Below are positions 6,079 through 6,141 of a DNA stretch of 6,141 nt, one piece after another. The notes beneath the pieces were generated by a model that was not told the origin of the DNA, searched no databases, and saw only the letters and a list, made by a program, of their open reading frames with translations. The position numbers were made by a program, and so were the translations under genes. The first letter of the stretch is position 1, and each line of letters begins with the position of its first letter. Source of the stretch: Mollicutes bacterium (lineage in GTDB: Bacteria > Bacillota_I > Bacilli_A > Izemoplasmatales > Izemoplasmataceae); contig PWHD01000033.1 in the NCBI GenBank assembly GCA_003555335.1, positions 1 to 6,141 of the forward strand. Direction: 5' to 3'.

Positions 6079-6107
6079 TTTAAGTATTCGTGAGATTTTG
6101 GTATAAT
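6079..6107 (+). promoter_or_regulatory. Promoter of the gene starting at the right edge
   Basis: TATAAT (6102-6107) is preceded by TGG, making an extended -10; a weak -35-like TTTAAG (6079-6084) lies 17 bases upstream. The extended -10 repeats that of the flavodoxin promoter. It diverges from the coiled-coil gene promoter about 70 bases to the left. Confidence 0.7.
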
Positions 6108-6133
6108 TGTCAGGTCGATAAGGAGATGACAGC

Positions 6134-6141
6134 ATGCACAC
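6134..6141 (+). CDS. Start of an unidentified gene cut by the right edge
   Basis: AAGGAG (6120-6125) lies 8 bases before ATG at 6134, and a good promoter is upstream at 6079-6107. Only two whole codons (Met-His) are present, so the product cannot be named. An ATG at 6126 abuts the ribosome site and is unlikely to be the start. Confidence 0.6.

Overview
The window looks like chromosomal DNA from a Gram-positive-type (Bacillota or Acholeplasma/Izemoplasma-like Mycoplasmatota) bacterium. The signs are strong AGGAGG-type ribosome binding sites, extended -10 promoters (TGnTATAAT), a Gram-positive-style lipoprotein signal peptide, and low-GC-type hairpin-plus-T-run terminators. Base composition is roughly balanced. 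TGA is used as a stop, for example at the ends of the flavodoxin gene and the two small membrane-protein genes, so the standard bacterial code applies. The exact lineage cannot be fixed from sequence reading alone.

Left part (1-1860, minus strand). The 5' end of nagB (glucosamine-6-phosphate deaminase) runs off the left edge. It has its own promoter and a palindrome resembling a NagR/HutC-type operator. Upstream of it is a two-gene operon, transcribed leftwards, of a flavodoxin-like protein followed by an alpha/beta-hydrolase esterase. The two genes overlap by 11 bp, and the operon ends in a terminator whose stem is built partly from the last esterase codons.

Centre (1800-4921, plus strand). 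Divergent from the flavodoxin promoter is a rightward operon of three envelope proteins: a 713-residue lipoprotein with two atypical bacterial Ig-like repeats and a C-terminal S41-type serine peptidase domain, a 181-residue multi-pass membrane protein of unknown family, and a 79-residue two-helix membrane protein. A strong terminator closes it.

Right part (4922-6141). A convergent minus-strand gene encodes a 340-residue protein with two membrane helices, coiled coils and a Lys/Ala/Glu-rich tail. It has its own terminator, back to back with the preceding one, and a recognisable promoter. Divergent from it, a promoter and ribosome binding site lead into a gene that begins 8 bases before the window ends.

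No tRNA, rRNA, CRISPR array, insertion sequence or phage gene was seen. No stretch over 300 bases lacks a gene. This is mostly ordinary chromosomal content. The least understood items are the lipoprotein/S41 operon and the coiled-coil membrane protein; I see no clear evidence of a wholly new defence or mobile system.
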